Assembly: GCA_031367715.1 (NCBI GenBank)
Contig: JANLQJ010000030.1
Location: 28,771 to 92,770 of the forward strand
Origin: JANYHF01 sp031367715
GTDB lineage: Bacteria; Pseudomonadota; Alphaproteobacteria; Rhizobiales; Hyphomicrobiaceae
Direction: 5' to 3'
DNA length: 64,000 nt
The translations under genes were made by a program, and so were the position numbers. Below are positions 1-9,249 of the stretch, piece after piece. Every line of letters starts with the position of its first letter. The first letter of the stretch is position 1. The notes below the pieces were generated by a model that was given only the letters and a program-made list of their open reading frames with translations, did not search any database and was not told the origin of the DNA.

Positions 1-1
1 A

Positions 2-844
2 CTGCTGATCGAGAAGGGCGACGTGGACATTGCTCGCGACCTGCAGCCTGACCAGATTACTGCCATCACCGGCAACAAGGAACTCGCCATTTCGATCATC
101 CCGCAGGCGACCCTGTTCTATGTCGCCATGAACCTGAAGACACCGCAGTTCCAGAACGTCAAAGTCCGCCAGGCCATGCATTATCTCATCGATTATGATG
201 GCATGGTCGGATCGTTCCTGAAGGGCAAGGCGCAGGTGCACCAAACCTTCTGGCCATCGGGCTTCTGGGCCTCGTCTGACGAAATTCAGTACAAGTTTGA
301 TCCCGCCAAGGGCAAGGCCATGCTGGCTGAAGCCGGCGTCAAGGACCTGGAAGTGACGCTGGATACACCGAACACCGCGCCGTATACAAACATTGCCCAG
401 GCGGTACAGGCCGCCATGGCGCAAGGCGGTGTGAAGGTGACCATCGTGCAAGCTGAGCAGAAAGCGGTGCTGACCAAGTACCGCGCCCGTCAGCATCAGA
501 TGCTGCTGATCGATTGGGGTCCGGATTATATGGACCCGCACACCAACGCCGACAGCTTTGCGCGCAACCCGGACAATTCGGATGCGCCCAAATCCAAGCC
601 GCTGGCCTGGCGCAATGCCTGGGATATCCCCGACATCACCAAGGCCACCAACGCCGCCGTGCGCGAGCGTGACGAGGGCAAGCGCAAGCAGATGTATCTT
701 GATCTGCAGAAAAAGGTCATGGACGAAGGGCCGTTCATGATCATGTTCCAGGAGACCAAGCAGCTGGCCCAACGTGCCAACCTGAAGGGTTTCGTCATGG
801 GCTCGAGCTCGGACGTGATCTACTACAACCTGACGACGAAGTAG
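2..844 (+). CDS. Peptide/nickel-type ABC transporter substrate-binding protein, C-terminal part
   Basis: The frame is open from the window edge, so only the last ~280 residues are present; family 5 binding proteins (DppA/OppA type) are usually about 520-540 residues. The fold signature is clear: a hydrophobic strand followed by NVKVRQAMHYLIDYDGMV, the conserved helix of SBP_bac_5 proteins, and a C-terminal stretch typical of the closing lobe. It acts in the periplasm, handing peptides or related solutes to a membrane permease that must lie upstream of the window. The next gene, an M24 peptidase, starts 5 bp after the stop, so the two are probably co-transcribed and linked to peptide uptake and cleavage. 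The substrate cannot be told from sequence. Confidence 0.9.
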   Translation: MLIEKGDVDIARDLQPDQITAITGNKELAISIIPQATLFYVAMNLKTPQFQNVKVRQAMHYLIDYDGMVGSFLKGKAQVHQTFWPSGFWASSDEIQYKFDPAKGKAMLAEAGVKDLEVTLDTPNTAPYTNIAQAVQAAMAQGGVKVTIVQAEQKAVLTKYRARQHQMLLIDWGPDYMDPHTNADSFARNPDNSDAPKSKPLAWRNAWDIPDITKATNAAVRERDEGKRKQMYLDLQKKVMDEGPFMIMFQETKQLAQRANLKGFVMGSSSDVIYYNLTTK

Positions 845-849
845 GCGCC

Positions 850-2109
850 TTGTCTGGCGGTTACCTCGACCGGAGCCGTGCCGGAAAGCTGATGGCGGAA
901 CAGGGGCTTGACGCCCTTGTTCTCGCCCAGCCCGAGACCATCAGCTATGCCACCGGCGCGTTTCCGGGGGTCGCAACCTACTGGCGGCGCGCCGGTGCCG
1001 CTTTTGTCATCGTGCCGCGCGCTGCCACCGAGCCGATGGCTGCTGTCGTCGGTGATCTGCAGGCCGATGCGTTCGGCGCGCAGTCTGGGATCGCGGATGT
1101 CCGTACACACTCGATCTGGGTGGAAACCGGATGCTACGATTCGCGCTTGGACAATAAGAATCTTGACGTGGCCCATGCGCTGGTGGCCGGCGATCTAGCG
1201 ATCGGCAAGCGGGAGCGCACGTCGCGGCCCGCTCAATTCGATTTCACTGTCTCGCTTGGTCTGCTTGGCGACGTGCTCGCCGAGCGCGGATTGCTGCAGG
1301 CCCGGATCGGTTTGGAACTTGGCTTTGTTTCCGTCCGCGAATTTTCGAGCTTCCAGGCGACCTTGCCGCATGTGAGCTGGGCTGATGCAAGCCATCTGGT
1401 CGAGCGACTGCGTGCCATCAAGGCGCCGGGCGAAATCGAGCGACTACGGCTCGCAGCTGAATTGTCGAGGGCAGGCGTTCTCGCACTGGAACGATCGATA
1501 AGACCCGGCATGGACGCAGCCCAGATGACGGCAATCTGGAGGGCAGCCGCAGTCGCTGAAGCTGCTCGTCGCGCCCTGCCACCACCGGATTCAACCTGGG
1601 CTTATATTGCGGTCGGGGGCGATGGCTTTGCCCCCGGCGGACCGGCGCAGTTGGGCGACCTGATCAAGATCGACGTCGGCTGCGTGGTGGGCGGCTACAG
1701 CTCCGATGGCGGACGAACGGCGGTGCTGGGCCGTGCCGGCGGCGCCGAGCGGCGCGTTTACGATGCGTTGCGCAAGGCATTTGACGCCGGGATGGCGGTC
1801 CTGAAACCGGGTACCCCGTTTGCTACTGTCTATCGAGTAGTTGCCGAATGCATGTGGAATGCCGGCTTCACCACCTATGGTCGCGGCCATTTCGGTCACG
1901 GCGTCGGTGCCAGCATCTGGAGCGAGGAGTGGCCATTCATCTCAGCCGATGCCACCGCTAGCGCCGAACCAGGAATGGTTCTGGCCTTTGAGACGCCCTA
2001 CTACATCAAGGGCCTTGGCGGCTTCATCATCGAGGATCAGCTGCTCGTCTCGGCGACCGGCATCGAGATCATGGCGCCCATGTCGCGCGCGCTGATCGAG
2101 GTCAGATGA
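850..2109 (+). CDS. M24 family metallopeptidase (Xaa-Pro aminopeptidase-like)
   Basis: A 419-residue protein with the creatinase N-terminal domain (about 1-150) and the pita-bread M24 catalytic domain (about 170-415). All five dimetal ligands can be placed: Asp275 (KIDVG), Asp286 (SSDGG), His350 (GHGVG), Glu381 (AFETP) and Glu395 (IIEDQ). Members cleave Xaa-Pro peptides or hydrolyse small N-substituted compounds. The TTG at 850 is 5 bp after the binding-protein stop; an ATG at 892 would remove 14 residues and cannot be excluded. Its position directly behind a peptide-type binding protein suggests it processes the imported substrate. Confidence 0.88.
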   Translation: MSGGYLDRSRAGKLMAEQGLDALVLAQPETISYATGAFPGVATYWRRAGAAFVIVPRAATEPMAAVVGDLQADAFGAQSGIADVRTHSIWVETGCYDSRLDNKNLDVAHALVAGDLAIGKRERTSRPAQFDFTVSLGLLGDVLAERGLLQARIGLELGFVSVREFSSFQATLPHVSWADASHLVERLRAIKAPGEIERLRLAAELSRAGVLALERSIRPGMDAAQMTAIWRAAAVAEAARRALPPPDSTWAYIAVGGDGFAPGGPAQLGDLIKIDVGCVVGGYSSDGGRTAVLGRAGGAERRVYDALRKAFDAGMAVLKPGTPFATVYRVVAECMWNAGFTTYGRGHFGHGVGASIWSEEWPFISADATASAEPGMVLAFETPYYIKGLGGFIIEDQLLVSATGIEIMAPMSRALIEVR

Positions 2110-2120
2110 GCAGACCAGGC

Positions 2121-3071
2121 CTACCAGTTGAACGCTGCAACCTCACGCCAGGTGCCCATCATGAAGCCGTCCGCCACGATCTGCAGCGGGCGGGCATCGA
2201 CATCGCTCCGGCCGCTGCTCACAAGCTCGTGGAAACGCCGATAAATGCGGCGATACTCGCTGTCCGGCTCGCTGATTTTGGCGACACCGTCAACCAACAG
2301 CCGCGTGCCGCCATGAGTCAATTCCAAGCTGCCGCCGTCCTTGAAGCGTACGCCAATGGTCCAGGTCTGCTCACCCTCCTGGCGCCAGTCGAAGGCACAG
2401 TCAAAGGACGTCAAGCCGGACTGCGCCGGGCCGCGCAAGGCCAGATCCACCGCGATCGGCGTGGCGCGATTGGCCGGAACGAACAGCTCGGCGCGCTCGA
2501 CAAACACCGGATACGGCATGATCGCCGTGACGATCGACAGTGCATTGATGCCGGGATCGAACACGCCGAACCCACCAGCCTCGAACACCCAATCCTGGCC
2601 TGGATGCCAACGCCGCACGTCTTCCTTCCAGGTCACCACGACGCTATCAATGGCGCGCGACTGCAGGATTTCGGCCGCCTGATCGACCCCCGCGTTGAAG
2701 CGAGAATGCCAGGTGGCAAACAGTGTCCGTCCGTGCCGGGCAGCGACGCCAACCATGTCGGCGAGTTCGGCAATGCTGGCGGTCGGCGGCTTTTCGATCA
2801 ACAGATGCTTGCCCGCTTCAAGCGCCTCGATCGCGTAGCCGTGACGGACGTGTGGCGGCGTGCAGTTCGCGACCACCTCGACATCGGGCAGGGCGGCGAA
2901 CAACTCGCGCTGGGTCTTGAAGGTCGGAACTCCCGGCACCGCGATGCCGCGCTGGCTGACTACCCCTGCAAGATCGAACAGCCCCGTTTCCGCAATCGAA
3001 GGCAGATGCTGGTCAATCGCGATCTTGCCGATGCCAACGAGCGCAAGGCGCGGGCGGAGTGGGGTGGTCAT
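2121..3071 (-). CDS. Gfo/Idh/MocA oxidoreductase, L-arabinose/D-galactose 1-dehydrogenase-like
   Basis: The 316-residue protein begins with a Rossmann fold (LALVGIGKIAIDQH, about residues 9-22) and carries the family motif EKPP near residue 95. The segment WHSRFNAGVDQA and the following VTWKEDVRRWHPGQDW are characteristic of the dehydrogenases that oxidise aldose C1 (L-arabinose 1-dehydrogenase of Azospirillum, D-galactose 1-dehydrogenase), the first step of a non-phosphorylating pentose/hexose route. ATG at 3071 is preceded by AGGA. It converges on the peptidase gene with an 11-bp gap. The exact sugar is an inference from motif resemblance. Confidence 0.8.
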   Translation of the reverse strand: MTTPLRPRLALVGIGKIAIDQHLPSIAETGLFDLAGVVSQRGIAVPGVPTFKTQRELFAALPDVEVVANCTPPHVRHGYAIEALEAGKHLLIEKPPTASIAELADMVGVAARHGRTLFATWHSRFNAGVDQAAEILQSRAIDSVVVTWKEDVRRWHPGQDWVFEAGGFGVFDPGINALSIVTAIMPYPVFVERAELFVPANRATPIAVDLALRGPAQSGLTSFDCAFDWRQEGEQTWTIGVRFKDGGSLELTHGGTRLLVDGVAKISEPDSEYRRIYRRFHELVSSGRSDVDARPLQIVADGFMMGTWREVAAFNW

Positions 3072-3284
3072 GGTGGATCCTGGTCAAAGGCGTGGAAAAT
3101 AGTGCCAAGCCGATAGCAGATCGCCGGGCGGGAGGCCACTACGCCAACTCCATTGACATCGCCGGTTTCTGCCTGGCCCGCCAAAGCCGTCCGCGTAGAC
3201 AAGGATGGTCGAGCCGTTGCAGTTTGCAACCACAAACGACGTGGGAAGCGATGGCAAAACAGGATGTCACGCTGCCCGGACGCC

Positions 3285-3590
3285 CTGATCGGATCAGCAC
3301 CGATCTCGATAAGCATCGCCGCCAATGACGCCTGCGCCGTTGCGCTGCGCAGCGGCATCCTCAAGCGCCCGCCGATCTTTATCGGCCACGAGCTGACACA
3401 TGAAACCGGGCCCATGCTCAAAGACGGCACGATGGCGCTGGTCATCGATCGGAACCTGGAACAGCAGGCGCGCCATGCCGTTGACATCCTGCTGCACCAT
3501 TTCGGCTATACCGGCCATATGTGGCTGGAGCAGCCTTACAAATCGGGTATTTCCTTCAAGCTGTACACCACCGAGAACATGCCGGATTGA
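3285..3590 (+). pseudogene. LacI-family regulator, C-terminal remnant
   Basis: Only the end of a LacI-type effector-binding domain can be read here: FIGHELTHETGPMLKDG followed by ALVIDRNLEQQARHAV and a closing TTENMPD. This is the typical PVFIGHELT..T...L.DG..DAVIDQN..... ending of sugar-responsive LacI regulators. No helix-turn-helix region or plausible in-frame start precedes it; the in-frame sequence before about 3285 does not look like a LacI protein. The upstream 210 bases (3072-3284) hold nothing else I recognise. It probably once regulated a neighbouring sugar gene such as the dehydrogenase at 2121-3071. Confidence 0.65.
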
Positions 3591-3691
3591 GATCAGCCCT
3601 GATGGAAACACATCATCAATCAGCTGTTCTGTGTCGATGTCCAGGCTACAAACGCGATTGAGAGTTGGACTCGGAACTCGCGGGTGATGAC

Positions 3692-3991
3692 ATGCGCTAC
3701 CGACCGTTTGGACGGACCGGCTGGCAGGTGAGCGAGATCGCCTTTGGCGGCTGGCAGATCGGCGGCCAGTGGGGCAAGGTCGATGCCGACCAGTCGGTTG
3801 CGACACTGCTGCATGCCTTTGAGCGCGGCATCAATTTCGTCGATACGGCGGAGCTTTACGGCGCCGGCCGCAGCCAAGAGGTGATCGCACGCGCGCTGAA
3901 GCCATGCAGCCGAGGCAAGATCGATGTCGCTACCAAGGCACTGTCGTTGCGCTGGCCCGATGCCGTGGCGGTGCCGTCGTCACCAGGTTGA
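3692..3991 (+). pseudogene. Aldo/keto reductase, truncated N-terminal fragment
   Basis: About 90 residues of the N-terminus of a YajO/L-fuco-type aldo/keto reductase are intact: MRYRPFGRTGWQVSEIAFGG, the FVDTAELYGAGRSQE segment holding the catalytic Asp and Tyr, and DVATKAL with the catalytic Lys. The protein then runs into unrelated sequence and stops at 3991, whereas the family is about 310-330 residues long, so the barrel is missing most of its strands and the catalytic His. The break lies in the 3' end of the convergent DUF2277 gene, which suggests a deletion joined the two. Confidence 0.75.
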
Positions 3992-4172
3992 GCAACAGCT
4001 CGCGCGCGGCCACCGTCACCTTCTCCACGGCGCGGCCGAACGCCTCCTCGTTAACCTTGGACGGATGATTGGTTCCGCTCAGCTTGCGGACGAACTGCAG
4101 CGCCGAGGCGCGGATTTCGTCGTCGGTCGCTGGCGCTTCGAAATTGTACAGGGTCTTGATGTTGCGGCACAT
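3930..4172 (-). CDS. DUF2277 domain protein
   Basis: An 80-residue protein starting MCRNIKTLYNFEAPATDDEI, the diagnostic start of the DUF2277 family, followed by RASALQFVRKLSG and a helix ending in TTAPPR. The ATG at 4172 is chosen because family members begin with this Met-Cys-Arg-Asn. The function of the family is unknown; it is widespread in alphaproteobacteria and actinobacteria. Its 3' end overlaps the truncated aldo/keto reductase on the other strand by about 60 bp, so its last dozen residues may be altered relative to the ancestral gene. Confidence 0.85.
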   Translation of the reverse strand: MCRNIKTLYNFEAPATDDEIRASALQFVRKLSGTNHPSKVNEEAFGRAVEKVTVAARELLLNLVTTAPPRHRASATTVPW

Positions 4173-4393
4173 GGTGGTCTCGCGTGATGGTTGACCGCGC
4201 GAGTCTAGACCAGCTCGCTGTTTGCCCTCAACTGTGCATGATCTGATTGGTGATCTCATCCGGCGTCGTGCCAGGCTTGCCCGAGATTGTGCGCCACGAA
4301 CACGCACTTCACCCGATGCGGTCTTGCGCGATCGCATCAGGGCTGAGATCCTTGGCGTGAACAGCAGTCCCGCAGCCAGATTGGTAAGTAAGC
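4173..4393. other. Non-coding gap, divergent promoters
   Basis: This 221-base stretch separates the DUF2277 gene (minus) from the aldo/keto reductase-Rid fusion (plus), so it should hold both promoters. I see no convincing gene, terminator or conserved motif in it. Confidence 0.4.
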
Positions 4394-5875
4394 ATGCTTA
4401 GTTCCATTGACCGACCGGACCGATTTGAGCTGGCTCCGGACTTTACTATCAGCCGGCTGGTGACGGGGCTTTGGCAACTCGCCGACATGGAGCGGGATGG
4501 TCAGGTCATTGATCTTGACAGGGCAGCGACCGAACTTGAAGCCTACGCTGTTGCCGGCTTCGACAGCTTCGATATGGCGGATCACTATGGCAGTGCCGAA
4601 CTGGTGACCGGGCGCTGCCTGGGCCGACTGGCCAAGCGCGGAGCCAAACCGGCCACCGTCTTCACCAAATGGGTGCCGGAACCTGGGCCGATGACGGCTG
4701 AGGTCGTTCGCGCTGGCGTGGACGAGCGACTAAGTCGTCTCGGCACGCGCCGCATCGACTTGCTGCAATTGCATTGGTGGCAGTTCGAGAATCCTGGCTA
4801 TCTCGACGCCATGGCCGAACTGGTCAAGCTGCGCCAGCAAGGCCTGATCCGGCATCTCGGCGTGACCAATTTTGATACCGATCATTTGCGCCTGCTGGTG
4901 GCGCACGGAGTGCCGATCGTCACCAATCAGGTGTGTTTTTCACTGCTCGATCGGCGGGCCGCTGGAGCGATGTCGGAACTGTGCCTGACGCGGGGCGTCC
5001 GAGTGCTGGCGTTTGGCACACTGGCTGGCGGTTTTCTCTCAGAGCGCTGGCTGGGCAAGCCGGAGCCGCGGCCAAGCGAGATCACCGACTGGAGCAAGAT
5101 GAAGTACCAACGCTTCATCGCAGCGGCGGGCGGCTGGTGGGTGTTCCAGAATGTGCTTGTGTCGTTGAAGGCCATTGCCGACCGGCACGGTGTCTCAATT
5201 GCCAACGTGGCGACCCGTTGGGTGCTCGATCATCCGGCTGTGGCCGGTGCGATCATTGGTGTGCGCCTTGGTGAGAGCGAACATCGGACAGCCAATCTCG
5301 CGACCTTCGGATTTGCCCTCGATGTCGAGGATCGCGCCCGCCTCGCCGATGCGCTGGCAGGCCTTACGCCCATCCCGGGCGATTGCGGCGATGAGTATCG
5401 CAAGCCGCCATTCCTCACGGCCTCGGGTGATCTCAGCCATCATCTGGCGAGTTTTTCGCCGGTTTTTGCCGCCACGCCGGTGCCGGGACGGCCGGGACGT
5501 GTCCGGGTCGACAGCGGCAGCAAATGGGAAGCGATCGCTGGCTACAGCCGCGCCGTGCGCATCGGCGATCGCGTGCTGGTGAGTGGTACCACGGCGACGC
5601 ACGGCGCAGGGGTGGTGGTCGGGCGTGGCGATCCGGCGGCGCAGACCACCTACATCCTCGACAAGATTTCGGCCAGCCTGATGGCGCTTGGCGCCAGTCG
5701 TGACGATGTGGTGCGGACACGCATCTATCTCAGGGATCAGGCGATGTGGGAGCCGGTGTCGCGCGTGCACGGCCGCTACTTTGCCGATGTCCGCCCGGCA
5801 AATACACTGATCGCAGCCGGCGGTCTTGTGGGCGAGTACGACGTTGAGATCGAGGCCGAGGCGATTGTGGGTTAA
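4394..5875 (+). CDS. Aldo/keto reductase fused to a Rid-family (YjgF/YER057c/UK114) domain
   Basis: A 493-residue two-domain protein. Residues 1 to about 335 are an aldo/keto reductase barrel with the catalytic set visible: Asp and Tyr in DMADHYG, Lys in FTKWVP, His in LQLHWWQ. After a linker, residues about 365-493 form a complete Rid domain (AGYSRAVRIGDRVLVSGTT through YDVEIEAEAIVG). The position of the imine-hydrolysing Arg of RidA (PARS) reads PANT, with Asn470, so this domain belongs to Rid types without the classical 2-aminoacrylate deaminase residue. The aldo/keto part is a paralogue of the protein at 9721-10779. The stop overlaps the convergent livM stop (TTAA). A joint role in turning over an imported carbonyl or amine compound is inference. 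Confidence 0.88.
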   Translation: MLSSIDRPDRFELAPDFTISRLVTGLWQLADMERDGQVIDLDRAATELEAYAVAGFDSFDMADHYGSAELVTGRCLGRLAKRGAKPATVFTKWVPEPGPMTAEVVRAGVDERLSRLGTRRIDLLQLHWWQFENPGYLDAMAELVKLRQQGLIRHLGVTNFDTDHLRLLVAHGVPIVTNQVCFSLLDRRAAGAMSELCLTRGVRVLAFGTLAGGFLSERWLGKPEPRPSEITDWSKMKYQRFIAAAGGWWVFQNVLVSLKAIADRHGVSIANVATRWVLDHPAVAGAIIGVRLGESEHRTANLATFGFALDVEDRARLADALAGLTPIPGDCGDEYRKPPFLTASGDLSHHLASFSPVFAATPVPGRPGRVRVDSGSKWEAIAGYSRAVRIGDRVLVSGTTATHGAGVVVGRGDPAAQTTYILDKISASLMALGASRDDVVRTRIYLRDQAMWEPVSRVHGRYFADVRPANTLIAAGGLVGEYDVEIEAEAIVG

Positions 5876-6831
5876 TCGCGCGGTTGGCGCAAAAACCGCG
5901 ACACTGTCATCTGCTCGCCGAGCAGTCCGCGCGGGCGCAGCACCAGGATGGTGGCGATCAGCGTGCCGATAACGACCAGCTGCAGCGAGGCGGCGCGTGC
6001 CTGCTGGCCGGGTGGCAGCATCTCGGAAACCAGACCGCTGGAGAGACTCCACAGGCCCCAGACGGCGACGGCACCCAGCAGCGCGCCGCGATTATTGCCC
6101 GCCCCGCCAACAATCAGCATGGCCCAGACCTGGAACGTCAGCGCCGAGAGATAATTCTCGGGGGCGATGAAGCCGATAGCGTGGGCCTGGATGGCTCCGC
6201 CGAGACCGATGATCGCGCAGCCGAGCACGAAGGCCTGCAGCCGATAGAGGCTCGGGCTCTTGCCGAGGCTGGCGGCGGCCATCTCGTCTTCCCGCAACGC
6301 ACGCAAGACCCGGCCCCACGGCCCGCAAGTCAGTCGCTCCAATATAGCGTAAACAGCCCATGTGACGCCTCCGACCAGCGCCAGGTTTGCAAGATTAAAG
6401 GCAAGGGCGTGCTCTTGCAGCGAAACGAACGGGCGCGGGATGAAGGCAATCCCAAACGGGCCCCCGGACAACCATTCGGCATTGACGGCCACCAGTTGAA
6501 TGACGATGGCGACGCCGAAGGTCGTGATGGCGAGGTAGTCGGCCCGCAGCCGAAGGGTTATAGCGCCAATGACGGCGGCGATCAGCCCCGATGCCAGCAC
6601 AGCTCCGACCCAACCGACAACGATCGGCAGTTCGTAGCCGCCAACACGGCCAGCCGCCACCGGGGTTGTCAGCAGCGCCGAGGTATAGGCGCCAACGGCG
6701 GCGAAGCCGGCGACCCCGACATTGAATAGTCCGGTTTGCCCCCATTGCAGATTGAGGCCGAGCGCCATGATGGCGAAGCTGGCTGCGGTCACCAGGAAGA
6801 ATGCGCCATAAGTGATCAGGTCCAGCATCAC
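5872..6831 (-). CDS. livM: Branched-chain amino acid-type ABC transporter permease LivM
   Basis: A 319-residue inner-membrane permease with about eight to nine hydrophobic segments and the LivM landmarks GLNLQWGQTGLFNVGVAGF near residue 30 and the EAA-type loop VLRALREDEMAAASLGKSP near residue 190. It pairs with LivH to form the translocation path of a HAAT-family importer. It is the last gene of the livG-F-H-M unit; its GTG start at 6831 overlaps the livH stop by 4 bp (GTGA), and an adjacent ATG at 6828 is an alternative start one codon later. Substrate may be an amino acid, amide, urea or aromatic acid; sequence does not decide. Confidence 0.93.
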   Translation of the reverse strand: MMLDLITYGAFFLVTAASFAIMALGLNLQWGQTGLFNVGVAGFAAVGAYTSALLTTPVAAGRVGGYELPIVVGWVGAVLASGLIAAVIGAITLRLRADYLAITTFGVAIVIQLVAVNAEWLSGGPFGIAFIPRPFVSLQEHALAFNLANLALVGGVTWAVYAILERLTCGPWGRVLRALREDEMAAASLGKSPSLYRLQAFVLGCAIIGLGGAIQAHAIGFIAPENYLSALTFQVWAMLIVGGAGNNRGALLGAVAVWGLWSLSSGLVSEMLPPGQQARAASLQLVVIGTLIATILVLRPRGLLGEQMTVSRFLRQPRD

Positions 6832-7736
6832 TCGCGCACCCCGAACAGGCCAGTTGGCCTCACCAGCAGCACGGCGATGAGGAGGATGAACGCGACGGCC
6901 GCGCGGAAACCACCACCCACCAGCGGCACGGCCGCAGCCTCCGACAGGCCGACGACCAGGCCGCCGATCACGGCACCCGGCACGCTGCCAATACCGCCGA
7001 GGATCGCGGCGGCAAACAGAGGTAGCAGCAGATCGAAGCCCATAAATGGGCGCACCTGCACGGTAATGCCCGACATGATGCCGGCGGCGCAGGCCAGCGC
7101 TCCGCCAGCCAGCCAGGTGGCGCGAATGACAGCTTCGACATCGACGCCGGCGACGCGGGCCAATTGCGGGTTCTCCGAAACCGCACGCATGGAGCGGCCG
7201 ATGGTCGTGCGTGTCATGACGATATGGATGCCGACAACGAAAGCAGCCGTGATGGCGAGCATCAGCAACTGATCGGGTGTCACGCGGATACCCGCGCCAA
7301 GTGGCATCGCAATCTGGATCTCGCGGCTGAAATATTTCGGTTCGGAGGTGACGATGAATTCGAGCAAACTGCGCAACGCCATCGAAGCGCCGAAGCTCGC
7401 CATCACCATAATGATGGCATTGCTGCGGGCGCGCAGGCGGCTGAACAAAACGACATCGAGGGCGAGCGCCAGCAGGCCGGTCAGCAGCATGGCGACCACA
7501 CCGGCCAGCAAGACCGGCCAGCCGAACGAGAACGGCCCGAGGGTGCCGAGATGGTTACCCGTGGCCCAGCCGATCAGCGCACTGACGGCCAGCGTGGCAT
7601 AGGTGCCCCAGGTGATGAATTCACCATGCGCGAAATTGGCAAAGCGCAAGATCGAATAGGTCAGCGTCACGCCGATGGCGCCAAGGCCGATCATGCCACC
7701 CATCAACAGGCCATCAACGATGAATTGCAGGTTCAT
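6828..7736 (-). CDS. livH: Branched-chain amino acid-type ABC transporter permease LivH
   Basis: A 302-residue membrane protein beginning with a hydrophobic helix (FIVDGLLMGGMIGLGAIGVTL), followed by the conserved RFANFAHGEFITWG of LivH proteins and the coupling loop TIGRSMRAVSENPQLARVAG about residue 180. It forms a heterodimeric channel with LivM. ATG at 7736 overlaps the livF stop (ATGA), indicating translational coupling within a tight four-gene operon. Confidence 0.93.
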   Translation of the reverse strand: MNLQFIVDGLLMGGMIGLGAIGVTLTYSILRFANFAHGEFITWGTYATLAVSALIGWATGNHLGTLGPFSFGWPVLLAGVVAMLLTGLLALALDVVLFSRLRARSNAIIMVMASFGASMALRSLLEFIVTSEPKYFSREIQIAMPLGAGIRVTPDQLLMLAITAAFVVGIHIVMTRTTIGRSMRAVSENPQLARVAGVDVEAVIRATWLAGGALACAAGIMSGITVQVRPFMGFDLLLPLFAAAILGGIGSVPGAVIGGLVVGLSEAAAVPLVGGGFRAAVAFILLIAVLLVRPTGLFGVRE

Positions 7737-8479
7737 GGATGGGCGACCTCTGGCGCGCGGCCAACACCGAGATAGAGTTCAGCGATGGCGGGATCATTCC
7801 AGAGTTCGGCGGCAGGGCCCTCATGGCGGTTGCGGCCATCGGCCAGTACATAGGCGCGGTCGCCGATAGCCAGCGCGGCGCGGGCGTTCTGTTCGACCAG
7901 TAAAATGGTCACGCCGGTCTGCCGGATGCCCTTGAGGCGCGCAAACACCAGATCAACCAGTCTGGGTGACAGCCCCGCCGATGGTTCATCGAGAGCCAGC
8001 AGTTTGGGTTTTACCATCAAGGCGCGGGCGATGGCGAGCATCTGGCGCTGGCCGCCCGACAGGCGCCCGGCAAGCAAACCGGCCTGCTGGGCGAGATCGG
8101 GGAAAACCGTATACATCTCTTCGATGCCGCGCGCGCGCTCCGCTCTCGGCAGTACTGCCGAGGCCAGGGCAAGATTGTCGGCAACCGACATGGCAGTGAA
8201 GACATTCTCCGTCTGCGGCACAAAGGCGAGACCGCCGCGCACCATTTTGTGTGCGGCAAGGGTTGTGATGTCGCCGCCACCAAGCCTGACGATGCCGGAA
8301 GTTTTCGGCACCAGTCCCGCCACCGCTTTCACCAATGTGGATTTGCCCGCCCCATTCGGCCCCAGCATGACGACGATTTCGCCCGCATTCACGTGAATGC
8401 TGACGCCGCGCACGATCGGCACGCCTGGCTCGTAGCCCGCAACTAGATCGGCGACCTCCAGCAATGGTGCAGCGCTCAT
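7733..8479 (-). CDS. livF: Branched-chain amino acid-type ABC transporter ATPase LivF
   Basis: A 248-residue ATPase: Walker A GPNGAGKST, Q-loop FVPQTENVF, signature LSGGQRQMLA, Walker B LLALDEPSAGLSP and H-loop LLVEQNA. The short length and the LVEQN ending are typical of LivF rather than LivG. The open frame runs further upstream, but ATG 8479 gives MSAAPLLEV and overlaps the livG stop as ATGA, matching family starts; the longer version would intrude into livG. Confidence 0.93.
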   Translation of the reverse strand: MSAAPLLEVADLVAGYEPGVPIVRGVSIHVNAGEIVVMLGPNGAGKSTLVKAVAGLVPKTSGIVRLGGGDITTLAAHKMVRGGLAFVPQTENVFTAMSVADNLALASAVLPRAERARGIEEMYTVFPDLAQQAGLLAGRLSGGQRQMLAIARALMVKPKLLALDEPSAGLSPRLVDLVFARLKGIRQTGVTILLVEQNARAALAIGDRAYVLADGRNRHEGPAAELWNDPAIAELYLGVGRAPEVAHP

Positions 8480-9249
8480 GCGGCGCTCCCACCGAGATAT
8501 GCCTCGATAACTTGTCGGTCCCGCACGACATCGGAGGGCGTTCCCTGGCAGATCAGGCGGCCTTGCGCCATGACAAAGACCTCCCGGCACAACCGCGCCA
8601 CCAGCGCCATGTTGTGCTCGATGATCAGGAACGTGACGCCGCGTTGGTTAATTTGCGCGATGCGCTCGATGATCACCTCGATCAGGCTCGGATTGACGCC
8701 CGCCGCCGGTTCGTCAAGAAGGATGATCTCAGGGTCGGCCATCAGCACGCGAGCCAGTTCCAGCAGCTTGCGCTGGCCGCCGGAAAGTTCGCGCGCTGGC
8801 GCTTGGGCGTGCTTGTCCAGCGTCACGAACTCCAACAGCGTCATGGCCTGATCGAGATTGTTCCGTTCCTGGGCCCCGATCCGGCGGCCGGGCAGCAGAT
8901 TGCTGAACAGCCGCTCGCCAGTCTGGTAGCGCGCCGCCGTCAGCACGTTCTCGACCACGGTCATGCCAGGAAACGGCCGCGGGATCTGAAACGTCCGCCC
9001 GAGACCGCGATGCAGCCGGCGATGCGCGGGTTCTGCCTCAATGCGGTTGCCTTGCAGCACGATTTCGCCGGATGATGGCTTCAGCACCCCAGCCACGACA
9101 TTGAACAGCGTGCTTTTGCCCGCGCCGTTCGGACCGATCAGTCCGGCGATGCTGCCGCGCGCGATCGACAGTGTCACGTCATCGACGGCCGTCATGCCAC
9201 CGAAGTGTTTGGAAACCGCGCGCACTTCGAGCATGTCCTGCGAGGCCAT
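8476..9249 (-). CDS. livG: Branched-chain amino acid-type ABC transporter ATPase LivG
   Basis: A 257-residue ATPase with Walker A GPNGAGKST, signature ELSGGQRKLLELARVLM, Walker B IILLDEPAAGVNP and the LivG-type ending (FLIIEHNMALV, then VMAQGRLICQGTPSDVV). It is the first gene of the minus-strand liv operon, so the operon promoter should lie in 9250-9364, back to back with that of the plus-strand operon that ends in the matching binding protein. Confidence 0.93.
   Translation of the reverse strand: MASQDMLEVRAVSKHFGGMTAVDDVTLSIARGSIAGLIGPNGAGKSTLFNVVAGVLKPSSGEIVLQGNRIEAEPAHRRLHRGLGRTFQIPRPFPGMTVVENVLTAARYQTGERLFSNLLPGRRIGAQERNNLDQAMTLLEFVTLDKHAQAPARELSGGQRKLLELARVLMADPEIILLDEPAAGVNPSLIEVIIERIAQINQRGVTFLIIEHNMALVARLCREVFVMAQGRLICQGTPSDVVRDRQVIEAYLGGSAA

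Noticed and set aside
2106..3116. 336-codon plus-strand open frame
   Set aside because: It is the complement of the Gfo/Idh/MocA gene, which has clear family motifs; the plus-strand product is rich in Arg, His and Ala with no recognisable fold, as expected of an antisense shadow in GC-rich DNA.
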